Part shown: piece by piece, positions 17,721 through 26,945 of the stretch
Layout: each line of letters starts with the position of its first letter
How positions within the stretch are numbered: the stretch's first letter is position 1
NCBI GenBank assembly: GCA_903897715.1
Contig: CAIUCS010000028.1
Location: 1 to 58,720 of the forward strand
Origin: an uncultured Synechococcales cyanobacterium
GTDB taxonomy: Bacteria > Cyanobacteriota > Cyanobacteriia > CAIUCS01
Length of the DNA stretch: 58,720 nt
Reading direction: 5' to 3'
Program-made: the position numbers and the translations under genes
Notes under the pieces: model-generated
What the model was told of the DNA's origin: nothing
The model's database searches: none
What the model saw: only the letters and a program-made list of their open reading frames with translations

Positions 17721-18614
17721 CTACTGACTAGAACGACTAGGGGGTGATTGACTAAGTCCATTGAGGAACATGGGGATAAATTTATCCATAAATGCCTGTG
17801 GATCCCTGCTCCATGCCCGTTGAGCAGCAGAAATTCGAGTGAGCTGCACTTCTGGAGCCAACAATGTTTCAGGTAGCCGCTCCATGAGATATTTTGGGCG
17901 CTGCCAGACGGGTAGGGTGTTAGCCACAGACAACAACCTTTCCACTCGGCGTAGCTCCGCTCCCAACGTGATATCCATGCCCGATTCAAAAGCCGCCTGC
18001 TCTATAGCAGTATACTTTTCCTTCGCCTTTTGTACTTTTTGACGATGAAGTGGACTTTTGTTGGCTAATTGTGCCAACCAGCGTGTACCCCACCGCACAT
18101 GGGCGGTCTCCTCAGGCAAAATACGTTCAATTGTTTCGCGGATTTTAATGGTCTCCAGTGTTTCCGGGGCTTGCTTAAGGGCATGAATATGGGCAGAAAA
18201 ATATTCACAACCCCGCTTTTCAGTGACGTTGATGGCAACTAGAGCTCCAATCAATTGATCATCTGCTGCCGTATCGGAAGCATAGGTATCCCCATCTAAT
18301 AAGCGATCGAACTCTTCAATGTAGGATTGCCCTGGTGGACGACCGATGTCAGCTCCTAATTCAAACAATAGATCGGTTAGCCAAGCTGCGTGACGGGCTT
18401 CGTCACTCACATGATGGGAGAGATCCTTCATTAATTCAGGAGGCTTGCCATTGAAATATTCAATTAAATTAGTTAAATCCTTACAACTACGCTGCTCACT
18501 ATAGCGATAACGGTTGAGGGTGATGAAATGGAGATCGGGATCGCGGACAACCTGGACTAAAATATCCCGAGCGCTAAGGGCATTGCGAAACTTACGGGGG
18601 TAAGCAACTGTCAT
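17721..18614 (-). CDS. Ferritin-like di-iron domain protein, function unknown
   Basis: This 297-residue helical protein carries two E-x-x-H motifs (E72-x2-H75 and E169-x2-H172). Two further glutamates, E40 and E132, lie about 30-40 residues before each motif, which is the classic ligand set of a ferritin-like di-iron four-helix bundle. The C-terminal ~90 residues form a separate helical tail. Similar proteins are annotated only as ferritin-like in cyanobacteria as far as I know. Oxygenase, oxidase or iron-handling roles are all possible. It is monocistronic. Confidence 0.75.
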   Translation of the reverse strand: MTVAYPRKFRNALSARDILVQVVRDPDLHFITLNRYRYSEQRSCKDLTNLIEYFNGKPPELMKDLSHHVSDEARHAAWLTDLLFELGADIGRPPGQSYIEEFDRLLDGDTYASDTAADDQLIGALVAINVTEKRGCEYFSAHIHALKQAPETLETIKIRETIERILPEETAHVRWGTRWLAQLANKSPLHRQKVQKAKEKYTAIEQAAFESGMDITLGAELRRVERLLSVANTLPVWQRPKYLMERLPETLLAPEVQLTRISAAQRAWSRDPQAFMDKFIPMFLNGLSQSPPSRSSQ

Positions 18615-19596
18615 TTTAAAAAATTCTCCTCACGATTGATGATTATGATTTTGTTTGGTTTGGAAATTGACCAGAGCAACTCCTGTTCATTCGTCCAAAA
18701 TCCTTTTTACAGCCACACAAGAACTTAACTATCCCTGTTCTGGTATTTCCTATTACGGCAAAAGATTTAATGCGTAGGTGAATTACACAATATTTCAATT
18801 TGTAAAATTATTCTAACCTAAACAACCAAATTGAGCATATCAGAGTACCCACACCTATCCGAAAGCCCTTTATAGGTTTGCCTACCCCACACGTTTTTTT
18901 ACTGCCAAGATTTCAATAACTAAATAAGATGGTCTCGCCACAACCGGTTTAATCACCAAGAAGGGTTTGATTAATCCTGTCGCTGTTGATGGATTGGTTC
19001 ATCCGCTATGTGTTCTCTGGAGGGTTTCTATCACCCCATCACCTTGAAGTGCAAGTTATAGTACTGATGGGAGAGGAGGTAACGGAGTGATGGGTATACG
19101 TTATGGCAGATAAAATCCAGATAAATATTAAGGTTTCGGTGTAAGAGAATGCGATTTTAGACCAATACTGCGAACAGGAGACTCAACAGCAAAGGGAAGG
19201 TATCCGCGAATTGATTCGGGGTCTCAAAAAGAAAATCCGAACCAACACAGGAGGCTAAAGGCTCTACCCTGGTTTCACCCTCCGGCTAAAGCATGGTGGC
19301 TCTCAACTGCGATTAGGTAGGGAACACTTTACAAAAAAGTTGAAAGTCCTTGAAATGTTCTTTGGCAGTGGTCATTATATCCGTGTCGATAGCCGTGGTA
19401 CACTATACCCAGATATAGATATAATCCCCATGTCTGACGTTGGATCAAGCCAATTCCTTGCTTTATCCTTCCACCGTAACCCGGTTATTTATAGCCTTGA
19501 TTGATACCTTGATCTAGCCCAAGTCTGAATCTCCTAAATTTTACCGCTTATCAGTTTATCCTTGTCACACAATTTGTAAAACTATTTCGTAAGACT
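18615..19596. other. Gene-poor stretch with a relic ribbon-helix-helix gene
   Basis: This holds nearly 1 kb without an intact gene. It contains the broken RHH gene at 19103-19258 and, in the same frame, a further stretch free of stops to 19504. The last ~90 bp form the tatA upstream region. Confidence 0.5.
19103..19258 (+). pseudogene. Relic ribbon-helix-helix (CopG-like) DNA-binding gene with in-frame stop
   Basis: From the ATG at 19103 the frame reads M-A-D-K-I-Q-I-N-I-K-V-S-V, then TAA at 19142. It then continues E-N-A-I-L-D-Q-Y-C-E-Q-E-T-Q-Q-Q-R-E-G-I-R-E-L-I-R-G-L-K-K-K-I-R to TAA at 19256. The strand, helix, helix order and the L-I-R-x-L-K-K-K ending are those of small CopG-type proteins that often sit beside transposase or toxin genes in cyanobacteria. 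The stop falls between the beta-strand and helix A. No intact toxin or transposase is adjacent. Confidence 0.55.
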
Positions 19597-19917
19597 ATGA
19601 ATATCTTTGGAATTGGATTGCCCGAAATGGTAGTAATTGGCATTTTGGCGCTTTTAATTTTTGGTCCTAAAAAGCTTCCAGAAATTGGTCGGAGTGTGGG
19701 CAAGGCTATTCGTGGCTTTCAAGATGCAACGAAGGAATTTGAGAGTGAATTCAAACGGGAAGCTGAACAATTGGAAACAGTAATGACAGAGCCCATGAAA
19801 GCTACGTTAGAAAGAGAAGAAAAACCTGCCCTGTCTGCTGGAATTTCTCAGCCTGAAACTGGAACTGAAAATTCCTTCTCCTCGGGTGAACGTTCAACGG
19901 ATGCATCCCCCCATTGA
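19597..19917 (+). CDS. tatA: Twin-arginine translocase subunit TatA
   Basis: TatA oligomers form the passage for folded twin-arginine substrates across the thylakoid and plasma membranes. The 106-residue protein has the short N-terminal membrane helix, then the F-G-P-K-K-L-P-E-I-G-R-S-V-G-K hinge and amphipathic helix of the TatA/E family. An acidic, Ser-rich C-terminal tail follows. The hinge argues for TatA rather than TatB. tatC is not in the window. Confidence 0.92.
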   Translation: MNIFGIGLPEMVVIGILALLIFGPKKLPEIGRSVGKAIRGFQDATKEFESEFKREAEQLETVMTEPMKATLEREEKPALSAGISQPETGTENSFSSGERSTDASPH

Positions 19918-20116
19918 TGGAATGCTCCATAACCCGATATGAAAAACCACATAAGGGGATGCTCCTCAAAGAACATGAGCCTACTCTATGTCGTAAGAAG
20001 CTTGGTTAAGTATTTGAAGAAACCACCAAGGAGCAACGAAAGATGAGTGGTACAACGTTCTTTGAGGGATAGGTTATCAATGACTGAGCAGCAAAACAAT
20101 GGGAGATGGGGAAACG

Positions 20117-20783
<667 letters not shown>

Positions 20784-21518
20784 ATGATCGTGCGTATCCA
20801 AAAAATTCTTTCCCAAAGAGGTATTGCATCTCGTCGAAGGGCGGAATTGTTAATAAGTGAAGGAAAAGTTTTGGTAAATGGTCAAGTTGCCCGCTTTGGT
20901 CAGCAAGCAAATCCAGATTTGGATCACATCATCATTGATGGAAAACCTCTTACAGCCTATGAACTACCCATTCTGACTTATCTTTTACTTCATAAACCCT
21001 TAGGTGTCATATCAACCTGTTTTGATCCCTGGGGGCGACCGACTGTATTGGATTTAGTAAAAGGAGAAAACCGTTCCCTAGGGCTCCATCCAGTTGGTCG
21101 GTTAGACACTAATTCCACTGGAGCATTATTATTAACTAATGATGGTTCATTTACTTATTGTTTAACCCATCCATGTTATCATATTTCAAAAACTTATGAG
21201 GTATGGATTCAGGGTAAACCTAGTTTAAGTATACTAAAACAATGGCAAACAGGAGTAATCCTAGATAACCAAATAACCTTGCCGGCTCAAATAACAGTGA
21301 TAAGGACAACAAATGATCGAGCCTGTTTAAAGGTTGTACTAACGGAAGGGCGGAATCGGCAAATTCGTCGAGTCGCTAAATTATTAGGACATCCAGTTAT
21401 TTCATTACATCGACAGTCCATTGGTTTTTTAGAACTCGGTGAATTGCCAGTTGGTCATTATCGGTTCTTGAAAAAAGAAGAAGTTGAACAACTTCAATTC
21501 TTAGAACCCCCTCTCTAA
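20784..21518 (+). CDS. Pseudouridine synthase, RsuA/RluB/RluE/RluF family
   Basis: This family isomerises specific uridines in rRNA. The 244-residue protein has an N-terminal S4 RNA-binding domain (about 3-50, R-I-Q-K-I-L-S-Q-R-G-I-A-S-R-R). The catalytic domain contains G-R-L-D-T-N-S-T-G, whose D108 is the expected nucleophile, and the C-terminal R-N-R-Q-I-R-R motif. Length and motif fit RluB or RsuA, and the exact rRNA position cannot be told. The RodZ-like gene follows 29 bp downstream. Confidence 0.9.
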   Translation: MIVRIQKILSQRGIASRRRAELLISEGKVLVNGQVARFGQQANPDLDHIIIDGKPLTAYELPILTYLLLHKPLGVISTCFDPWGRPTVLDLVKGENRSLGLHPVGRLDTNSTGALLLTNDGSFTYCLTHPCYHISKTYEVWIQGKPSLSILKQWQTGVILDNQITLPAQITVIRTTNDRACLKVVLTEGRNRQIRRVAKLLGHPVISLHRQSIGFLELGELPVGHYRFLKKEEVEQLQFLEPPL

Positions 21519-21547
21519 GTTAGATTAAGTTTTTTAGGACTGGTTAT

Positions 21548-22450
21548 ATGGGAAACACTGATTTAAAAAAATTGCAAGCAGAAAAATTATCTGAAATCGG
21601 TTCACGTCTAAGTGAAAGTCGTTTGGAACAGCTTTTAACCTTGGAACAGGTTGCCTCAAAAACGATGATGCAGACTAAAACTCTAAAGGCAATCGAATTA
21701 GGTGACTTATCCCAACTGCCCGAGTCAATTTACATTCGGGGATTTATTAGCCGATACGCATCAGCTTTAGGATTTGATGGCACAAAACTAGCCGATGAGT
21801 TTCCTGTTGAACCAACACTAGAGCCAAGTATTGTGTGGAATGATACACCAGTGGCTCAACTCCGTCCCCTGCACCTTTATTGGCTGTACGCCGCTGTAAT
21901 TACATTGGCAATTAGTGCTCTTTCTTATTTTTTACAACAGTCTACATCTCCAGTTGCCTCCCTGAGTCCTTCCCCAGTGGTTACTCCCAGTCCCTCACCA
22001 TCCGTTACTCCTAGTCCTTCCCTAGTTGTTTCCCTGAGTCCTTCCCCAGTGGTTACTCCCAGTCCCTCACCATCCGTTACTCCTAGTCTTTCCCCAGTTG
22101 CCTCCCTGAGTCCTTCCCCAGTGGTTACTCCCAGTCCTTCCCCTACCCTAAACCTCTCAGGTCAGCCCATCCAAGTTAACCTAACCTTTAAGGGACAGGC
22201 TTGGATTTCAGTGGAAGTGGACAATAAATTTGCCTTTGAAGGCATTCTGCCTGAAGGTACTCAACGTAATTGGAAGGCGAATCGGGAAATTTTGTTACGC
22301 TCTGGTAATGCGGGTGCTGTCTTAGTCTCGGTGAATGGTAGCGTTCCAAAACCAATGGGTGAACCAGGAGCAGTGGAAGAATTAAAATTATCTTCTCAAC
22401 CAACTCCTTCTGCCACTCCTTCCCTCCGTCCTGCCCTTACTCCGAGATAA
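21548..22450 (+). CDS. RodZ-like helix-turn-helix membrane protein (DUF4115)
   Basis: The N-terminal HTH_25 domain (about 12-88) has L-T-L-E-Q-V-A and Y-I-R-G-F-I-S-R-Y-A, as in RodZ, which links MreB to the cell wall machinery. One membrane helix follows (about 111-130), then a Ser/Pro/Thr/Val repeat region (about 136-200). A C-terminal DUF4115-type beta domain (about 205-285, Q-A-W-I-S-V-E-V-D-N) completes the 300-residue protein. No mreB is nearby. Confidence 0.8.
   Translation: MGNTDLKKLQAEKLSEIGSRLSESRLEQLLTLEQVASKTMMQTKTLKAIELGDLSQLPESIYIRGFISRYASALGFDGTKLADEFPVEPTLEPSIVWNDTPVAQLRPLHLYWLYAAVITLAISALSYFLQQSTSPVASLSPSPVVTPSPSPSVTPSPSLVVSLSPSPVVTPSPSPSVTPSLSPVASLSPSPVVTPSPSPTLNLSGQPIQVNLTFKGQAWISVEVDNKFAFEGILPEGTQRNWKANREILLRSGNAGAVLVSVNGSVPKPMGEPGAVEELKLSSQPTPSATPSLRPALTPR
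21953..22145 (+). repeat. 72-nt tandem repeat coding for a Ser-Pro-rich 24-residue unit
   Basis: There are about 2.7 nearly identical units, each coding for a repeat of the type V-[AV]-S-L-S-P-S-P-V-V-T-P-S-P-S-P. They form the periplasmic linker of the RodZ-like protein. Such arrays change copy number readily. Confidence 0.85.
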
Positions 22451-22479
22451 TCTAAATTAATCCCTAGTTCGGTATCATA

Positions 22480-23538
22480 ATGGCTGGATCCCCTCTGTCC
22501 CATGTAGACCAACACCAACGACCAGCAATGGTGGATATTAGCCACAAAACTGATTCCCAACGGGTGGCATTGGCTGAAACCACCATTCAACTCCCTAATG
22601 CTCTCCGTGATTACATTCAAGGGGATGATTTTTTATTGAAGAAGGGTGCGGTTTTACAAACCGCTATTCTGGCTGGCACCATGGCGGTGAAAAAAACATC
22701 TGATCTCATTCCCCTGTGTCATGGTTTACCCATAGAAGCTTGTCAATTCCATACCCACATTGATGATGTTCATTTAGTCATTACCCTTCAATGTGAAGTG
22801 AAAACAACCTATAAAACTGGGGTTGAGATGGAGGCTCTCTGCGGGGTATCGGTGGCGGCGTTGACTATTTATGATATGTGTAAATCGGTTTCACCGGAGA
22901 TTATCATTTCCCAAACCCGATTATTAAAAAAAACTGGTGGTCAGTCCAATATGTGGGTTGAACCCATCTATGGTTTGGTTTTAACCGGTGGTAACAGTCA
23001 ACGTATGGGTCAGGATAAGGCTTTGATTGATTACCACGGACTCCCCCATGCCCAATTTCTCCATAAACTACTCATGCCCTATTGTGACCAGGTTTTTCTG
23101 TCTGCTCGACTAGGACAATGGCAGGGTACAGTGTTAGAAACCCTACCTACCTTGGTAGATGGGGAGGATAGTGTGGGACCTTTTTCTGGCATCTTGACCG
23201 CGTTGGAAACCTATCCCAAGGTTAAGTGGTTGATCCTGGCCTGTGATTTAGTTCATGTCCAAGCTTCCCTGATTGAACGGCTTTTGGATCAAGCCCATTC
23301 ATCCGCGATCGCCACTTGTTTTCGTAATCCCGAATATGGATTTCCTGAAGCTCTTTGCGGTCTTTATACGCCTAAGATACGACCGTTTTTCCAACGGGCT
23401 AAAGTAGCTAAAATCCATTGTCCGGTGAAGATAGTACAAATGGCTGGAGGGCAGTTAATTGATCCGCCAGATGTCAAAGCCGTTGCTAATATTAATACTC
23501 CTGATGAATTAAATCTCCTGAATTCCGCTGGGGGCTGA
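22480..23538 (+). CDS. Fused molybdenum cofactor protein: MoaC (N) and MobA (C)
   Basis: Residues 1-~158 are a complete cyclic pyranopterin monophosphate synthase (MoaC), with M-V-D-I-S-H-K, L-I-P-L-C-H-G-L-P-I, G-V-E-M-E-A-L and T-I-Y-D-M-C-K. D132 and K135 are spaced like the catalytic pair of E. coli MoaC. Residues ~164-352 are a MobA-type molybdenum cofactor guanylyltransferase with the nucleotide-binding L-T-G-G-N-S-Q-R-M-G-Q-D-K-A. The two join in one frame with almost no linker. MoaC acts first in the pathway and MobA last, so this is not simple substrate hand-off. No other mo-genes are nearby. Confidence 0.9.
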   Translation: MAGSPLSHVDQHQRPAMVDISHKTDSQRVALAETTIQLPNALRDYIQGDDFLLKKGAVLQTAILAGTMAVKKTSDLIPLCHGLPIEACQFHTHIDDVHLVITLQCEVKTTYKTGVEMEALCGVSVAALTIYDMCKSVSPEIIISQTRLLKKTGGQSNMWVEPIYGLVLTGGNSQRMGQDKALIDYHGLPHAQFLHKLLMPYCDQVFLSARLGQWQGTVLETLPTLVDGEDSVGPFSGILTALETYPKVKWLILACDLVHVQASLIERLLDQAHSSAIATCFRNPEYGFPEALCGLYTPKIRPFFQRAKVAKIHCPVKIVQMAGGQLIDPPDVKAVANINTPDELNLLNSAGG

Positions 23539-23540
23539 GG

Positions 23541-23930
23541 GTGAGACCCATTTCATGACCAAAGAAGGCATCGTTGTTTGCTGCATCCAGTTGATAGTTG
23601 CCATTATAGCGGGAATTAATAACAAGACCTGTGACAACTCCCTTATTGAAGGCAAAAGACCAAGTAGTGATCTTTCCATTGTTCTATAACCAATTATAAT
23701 TACTAAAAAAGCTGTACTTCCTGGCAAAGAGTCTTCACCGTTATCTGTTTTAGACTGATAACTCAGTGCTGGATTTTTAACAGAACCTTTACAGGGGGCG
23801 TAGGGGATTCCTGCACTATTCATCACCTCTCCATCACTTTCCATCTCTCTTAGATGTGGGAATATCAAATTGAGGGGTATTGACTCCATAAGGATGACGG
23901 TGACTGGTTAAATAAGTTAGTATAAAATTA
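23541..23930 (-). pseudogene. Decayed, multiply frameshifted gene of unknown identity
   Basis: Protein-like segments appear in different minus-strand frames, in order. First comes S-H-R-H-P-Y-G-V-N-T-P-Q-F-D-I-P-T-S, near 23900. Next is I-P-Y-A-P-C-K-G-S-V-K-N-P-A-L-S-Y-Q-S. Then, after a stop, N-N-G-K-I-T-T-W-S-F-A-F-N-K-G-V-V-T-G, continuing to F-F-G-H-E-M-G-L-T-L-S near 23550. The pattern suggests a beta-rich secreted protein broken by frameshifts and a TAG. I cannot name the family, and this may be chance. Confidence 0.35.
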
Positions 23931-23961
23931 ATGTATTTGGATGTCTATCTTTTATTTACCA

Positions 23962-24618
23962 ATGGCATCATCTTCCTCTATAGCGGTCCGCGAATTACCC
24001 CTTTTCCCCTTACCAGAAGTGGTTCTCTTCCCTGGACGACCCCTACCACTCCATGTATTTGAGTTCCGCTATCGGATTATGATGAACACAATACTGGAGA
24101 GCGATCGCCGTTTTGGTGTCCTCATGTGGGATCCTAATCAAAATTCCCCAGTTTCTATTGGTTGTTGTGCTGAAATCCTTCAATATCAACGTTTACCCGA
24201 TGATCGGATGAAGATTCTAACCTTAGGGCAACAACGATTTCGTGTTTTGGACTATGTACGGGAAAAACCCTATCGGATTGGATTAGTTGAGTGGATAGAG
24301 GATGAGCCAACTGATGTTGATATGCGGGGGTTGGTCAAGGAAGTTGATCAATTATTAAAAGATGTGGTTCACTTATCTGCCAAATTAACCGGACAACCAA
24401 TGGAACTTCCAGACACCATTCCCACAACTCCATTGGAATTATCCTATTGGGTAGCCGGCAACTTGTATGGTGTTGCCACTGAACAGCAAACCTTATTAGA
24501 AATGCAGAATACCCAATCTCGTTTAGAGCGAGAAGTTGAAATTTTGACCTCAACCCGAAATCATTTAGCTGCTCGTACAGTCTTGAAAGACACCTTTGAT
24601 GGTTTTCCTAGCAACTAA
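23962..24618 (+). CDS. Lon N-terminal (PUA-like) substrate-binding domain protein
   Basis: This free-standing Lon-N protein of 218 residues has no ATPase or protease domain. The hallmark opening R-E-L-P-L-F-P-L-P-E-V-V-L-F-P-G is followed by H-V-F-E-F-R-Y-R-I-M. A helical C-terminal part (about 120-218) ends in a coiled-coil-like stretch. These proteins are common in cyanobacteria, but their function is unclear; binding of proteins or of a ligand is suggested by the domain. I start at the ATG at 23962, since seven upstream in-frame residues look non-conserved. Confidence 0.85.
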   Translation: MASSSSIAVRELPLFPLPEVVLFPGRPLPLHVFEFRYRIMMNTILESDRRFGVLMWDPNQNSPVSIGCCAEILQYQRLPDDRMKILTLGQQRFRVLDYVREKPYRIGLVEWIEDEPTDVDMRGLVKEVDQLLKDVVHLSAKLTGQPMELPDTIPTTPLELSYWVAGNLYGVATEQQTLLEMQNTQSRLEREVEILTSTRNHLAARTVLKDTFDGFPSN

Positions 24619-24664
24619 TCAAAATGTCCTACCCAACTATCCTTGACTATTCAGCCCATCAGCC

Positions 24665-25792
24665 ATGTCACCCACCCCTTCTCCCTTTTCCACTATTAGC
24701 AATGGAGCCACCCCTTCGCGAAAAGTTGTGGTTGGTCTTTCCGGAGGTGTAGATAGTTCTGCGGCGGCAGCCATTTTACACCACCAAGGATATGAAGTCA
24801 TTGGAGTCACGTTATGGTTAATGAAGGGCAAGGGGCAATGTTGTTCTGATGGGATGATAGATGCTGCTGCCATCTGTGAAGAATTAGGGATTATTCATCA
24901 TATTGTAGATATGCGGAATGTTTTCCAGACAGAGATTATAGACTACTTGGTATCCGGCTATGGATCTGGGGTTACGCCCCTTCCCTGTTCCCAATGTAAT
25001 AAAACTGTAAAATTTATGCCAATGTTACAGTACGCCCAATCTGAGTTAGGTTGTCACCGTATTGCAACGGGTCATTATGCTCGGATTCAGTTCGATCCAT
25101 CCTGTGGTCGATATCAACTTTTCCGGGCGGTAGATAGGCGCAAGGATCAATCTTATTTTCTATATGACCTCAGCCAAGACGTATTAGCCCATGTTTTATT
25201 TCCCTTAGGAGAATTAACCAAATCAGTAACCAGGGAAATTGCTATCCATTACAACCTGAGAACTGCAAATAAACCTGAAAGTCAAGACCTTTGCCTAGTT
25301 GAATCTAGTGGTTCGATGCGTTCTTTCTTGGATCAATACCTGGCTCCAAAACCTGGAACTATTGTTGATGAACAGGGTCAGATACTAGGGCATCATGAAG
25401 GGATTCAATACTATACCATTGGACAACGAAAAGGGCTGGGAATTGCCCATCATGAACCACTGTATGTAACAAGGCTAGATGTTGGACGCAATCAAGTGGT
25501 TGTAGGACCCCGTAGTTCTGGGCAATCTCAACAATGTGGGGTTCATCGGGTTAATTGGCTTTCCATTCCTCCTCCCGATAATCCCCTCGCGACTCAAGTT
25601 CAAGTCAGGTATCAAGCCCCTGCCGTGCCCGCAACCCTTATTCCCCAAAATGATGGAAATGTTCGGTTAATCTTTGATGAACCCCAGTTTGGAGTGACTC
25701 CCGGACAAGCTGCTGTCTTTTACCAAGACGATAGGGTGCTAGGTGGTGGAATTATTCTGAATGAACCCGATAATTTGTCGCTAAAATTATAA
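24665..25792 (+). CDS. mnmA: tRNA-specific 2-thiouridylase MnmA
   Basis: MnmA thiolates U34 of tRNA-Lys, -Glu and -Gln. The 375-residue protein has the PP-loop S-G-G-V-D-S-S (26-32) that adenylates the base. The two catalytic cysteines are C111 (C-N-K-T-V-K-F) and C211 (S-Q-D-L-C-L-V-E). The C-terminal barrel includes [11 protein letters not shown]. Its substrate tRNA-Gln(UUG) is encoded about 1.1 kb downstream, perhaps by coincidence. def follows 86 bp later on the same strand. Confidence 0.95.
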   Translation: MSPTPSPFSTISNGATPSRKVVVGLSGGVDSSAAAAILHHQGYEVIGVTLWLMKGKGQCCSDGMIDAAAICEELGIIHHIVDMRNVFQTEIIDYLVSGYGSGVTPLPCSQCNKTVKFMPMLQYAQSELGCHRIATGHYARIQFDPSCGRYQLFRAVDRRKDQSYFLYDLSQDVLAHVLFPLGELTKSVTREIAIHYNLRTANKPESQDLCLVESSGSMRSFLDQYLAPKPGTIVDEQGQILGHHEGIQYYTIGQRKGLGIAHHEPLYVTRLDVGRNQVVVGPRSSGQSQQCGVHRVNWLSIPPPDNPLATQVQVRYQAPAVPATLIPQNDGNVRLIFDEPQFGVTPGQAAVFYQDDRVLGGGIILNEPDNLSLKL

Positions 25793-25878
25793 GTATTCGT
25801 CAACGCTGAATGATCCAGATTCAATCCTTGATCACTTTATTAATTTTTCATTGATTCACTTGATCAATCCATTAATCC

Positions 25879-26451
25879 ATGTCTACTGAACTTGCACCTG
25901 TCGAAAAGAAAAAGTCAGACCATCCCCCTTATCAGGTTCACTATTTGGGCGATCGCGTCCTGCGTCAGCCCGCTAAACGAGTGAACAAGGTTGATGCTGA
26001 AGTTCGTCAAACAATTCGTCAAATGTTACAAACAATGTACAGTTTAGATGGAATTGGGCTGGCAGCGCCGCAAGTCGGCATTCACAAACAAATTGTAGTG
26101 GTTGACATCCATCCCGATGATGGTGCCACCGCTCCGTTAATCATGATTAATCCGGAGATCCATGGGTATAGTCAGGATCTATCCATCATGGAGGAGGGAT
26201 GTCTAAGTATCCCCGGAGTTTTCCTGCAGGTACGTCGCCCCCAGGCAATCCAAGTCACATTTAAGGATGAATATGGACGGTTGCATACCATTGAAGACAA
26301 TGAATTACTAGCGCGGGTTATTCAACACGAATTGGATCACCTCCATGGAGTCATGTTTGTGGATCGGGTAGAAAACCCGTTGGTGATGGCACAGCAGTTG
26401 AGTCAGCATGGGTTTTCGGCTAAATCAGTCAAACCAGTTTCTAAGAGTTAA
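25879..26451 (+). CDS. def: Peptide deformylase
   Basis: Def removes the N-formyl group from nascent proteins. The three motifs are intact: G-I-G-L-A-A-P-Q (58-65), E-G-C-L-S with the metal ligand C108, and H-E-L-D-H (150-154) with two His ligands and the catalytic Glu. Length is 190 residues, with a short N-terminal extension typical of cyanobacterial enzymes. The small membrane protein gene starts nine bases downstream. Confidence 0.96.
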   Translation: MSTELAPVEKKKSDHPPYQVHYLGDRVLRQPAKRVNKVDAEVRQTIRQMLQTMYSLDGIGLAAPQVGIHKQIVVVDIHPDDGATAPLIMINPEIHGYSQDLSIMEEGCLSIPGVFLQVRRPQAIQVTFKDEYGRLHTIEDNELLARVIQHELDHLHGVMFVDRVENPLVMAQQLSQHGFSAKSVKPVSKS

Positions 26452-26460
26452 AAATTAATA

Positions 26461-26661
26461 ATGATGATGACCCCTAAAAGCGGCTTATTTCTAGCAAGTT
26501 GTTGTATTGCCGCCATCGCCTCGGTTGGTTCAGTATTTGAATTGACCTCCGGGCATCCCCAGTTAGGAGACACTCCCACCCGTTTAATTTTGATCGCCAG
26601 TATTCCGTTAGTCATCATCTTTTTTGTTCTGGCAATTCGGAATTCCCAATCTAACCCATAG
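26461..26661 (+). CDS. Small two-helix membrane protein, hypothetical
   Basis: This 66-residue protein has two hydrophobic helices (about 9-28 and 42-60) joined by a short polar turn with T-S-G-H-P-Q-L-G-D. It lies nine bases after def and is probably co-transcribed. Similar short proteins are known in cyanobacteria without function. Two further ATG codons directly follow the first, so the start is uncertain by one or two residues. Confidence 0.65.
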   Translation: MMMTPKSGLFLASCCIAAIASVGSVFELTSGHPQLGDTPTRLILIASIPLVIIFFVLAIRNSQSNP

Positions 26662-26748
26662 TCTGCATAGGTATACCCCTGGAATGTCCATTATTTCCAG
26701 GATACAACGCCAACAGAACAGTCACAGGGGGTTGTGAAGGTACCAGTT

Positions 26749-26786
26749 CCCCGACTTCATGAACCTAATACCATCCATAGTCGGGG
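26749..26786. terminator. Stem-loop downstream of def and the small membrane gene
   Basis: An 8-bp stem pairs ccccgact (26749-26756) with agtcgggg (26779-26786). There is no T-tract. Another hairpin (cctggaa/ttccagg, 26678-26701) lies closer to the stop codon. They may end or protect the mnmA-def transcript. Confidence 0.35.
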
Positions 26787-26829
26787 GTTCCTGGCAAAAG
26801 ACAAATGAATGAAAATATGGAAATGGATC

Positions 26830-26860
26830 TTGACAATTAAAAGTCTTAAAATGGTAGAAT
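26830..26860 (+). promoter_or_regulatory. Promoter of tRNA-Gln
   Basis: A perfect TTGACA (26830-26835) and TAGAAT (26855-26860) are separated by 19 bp, two longer than ideal. The predicted start falls a few bases before the tRNA. Confidence 0.55.
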
Positions 26861-26872
26861 GTTATTCATTAG

Positions 26873-26944
26873 TGGGGCGTCGCCAAGCGGTAAGGCAGCG
26901 GGTTTTGGTCCCGCCATTCGGAGGTTCGAATCCTTCCGCCCCAG
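26873..26944 (+). tRNA. tRNA-Gln (anticodon TTG)
   Basis: The 72-nt gene folds into a full cloverleaf. The acceptor stem pairs TGGGGCG with CGCCCCA and leaves discriminator G. The anticodon arm is GCGGG-TTTTGGT-CCCGC with anticodon TTG, and the T arm has GGTTCGAATCC. CCA is not encoded. The gene ends one base before the stop codon of the convergent chp gene. Confidence 0.95.
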
Positions 26945-26945
26945 T

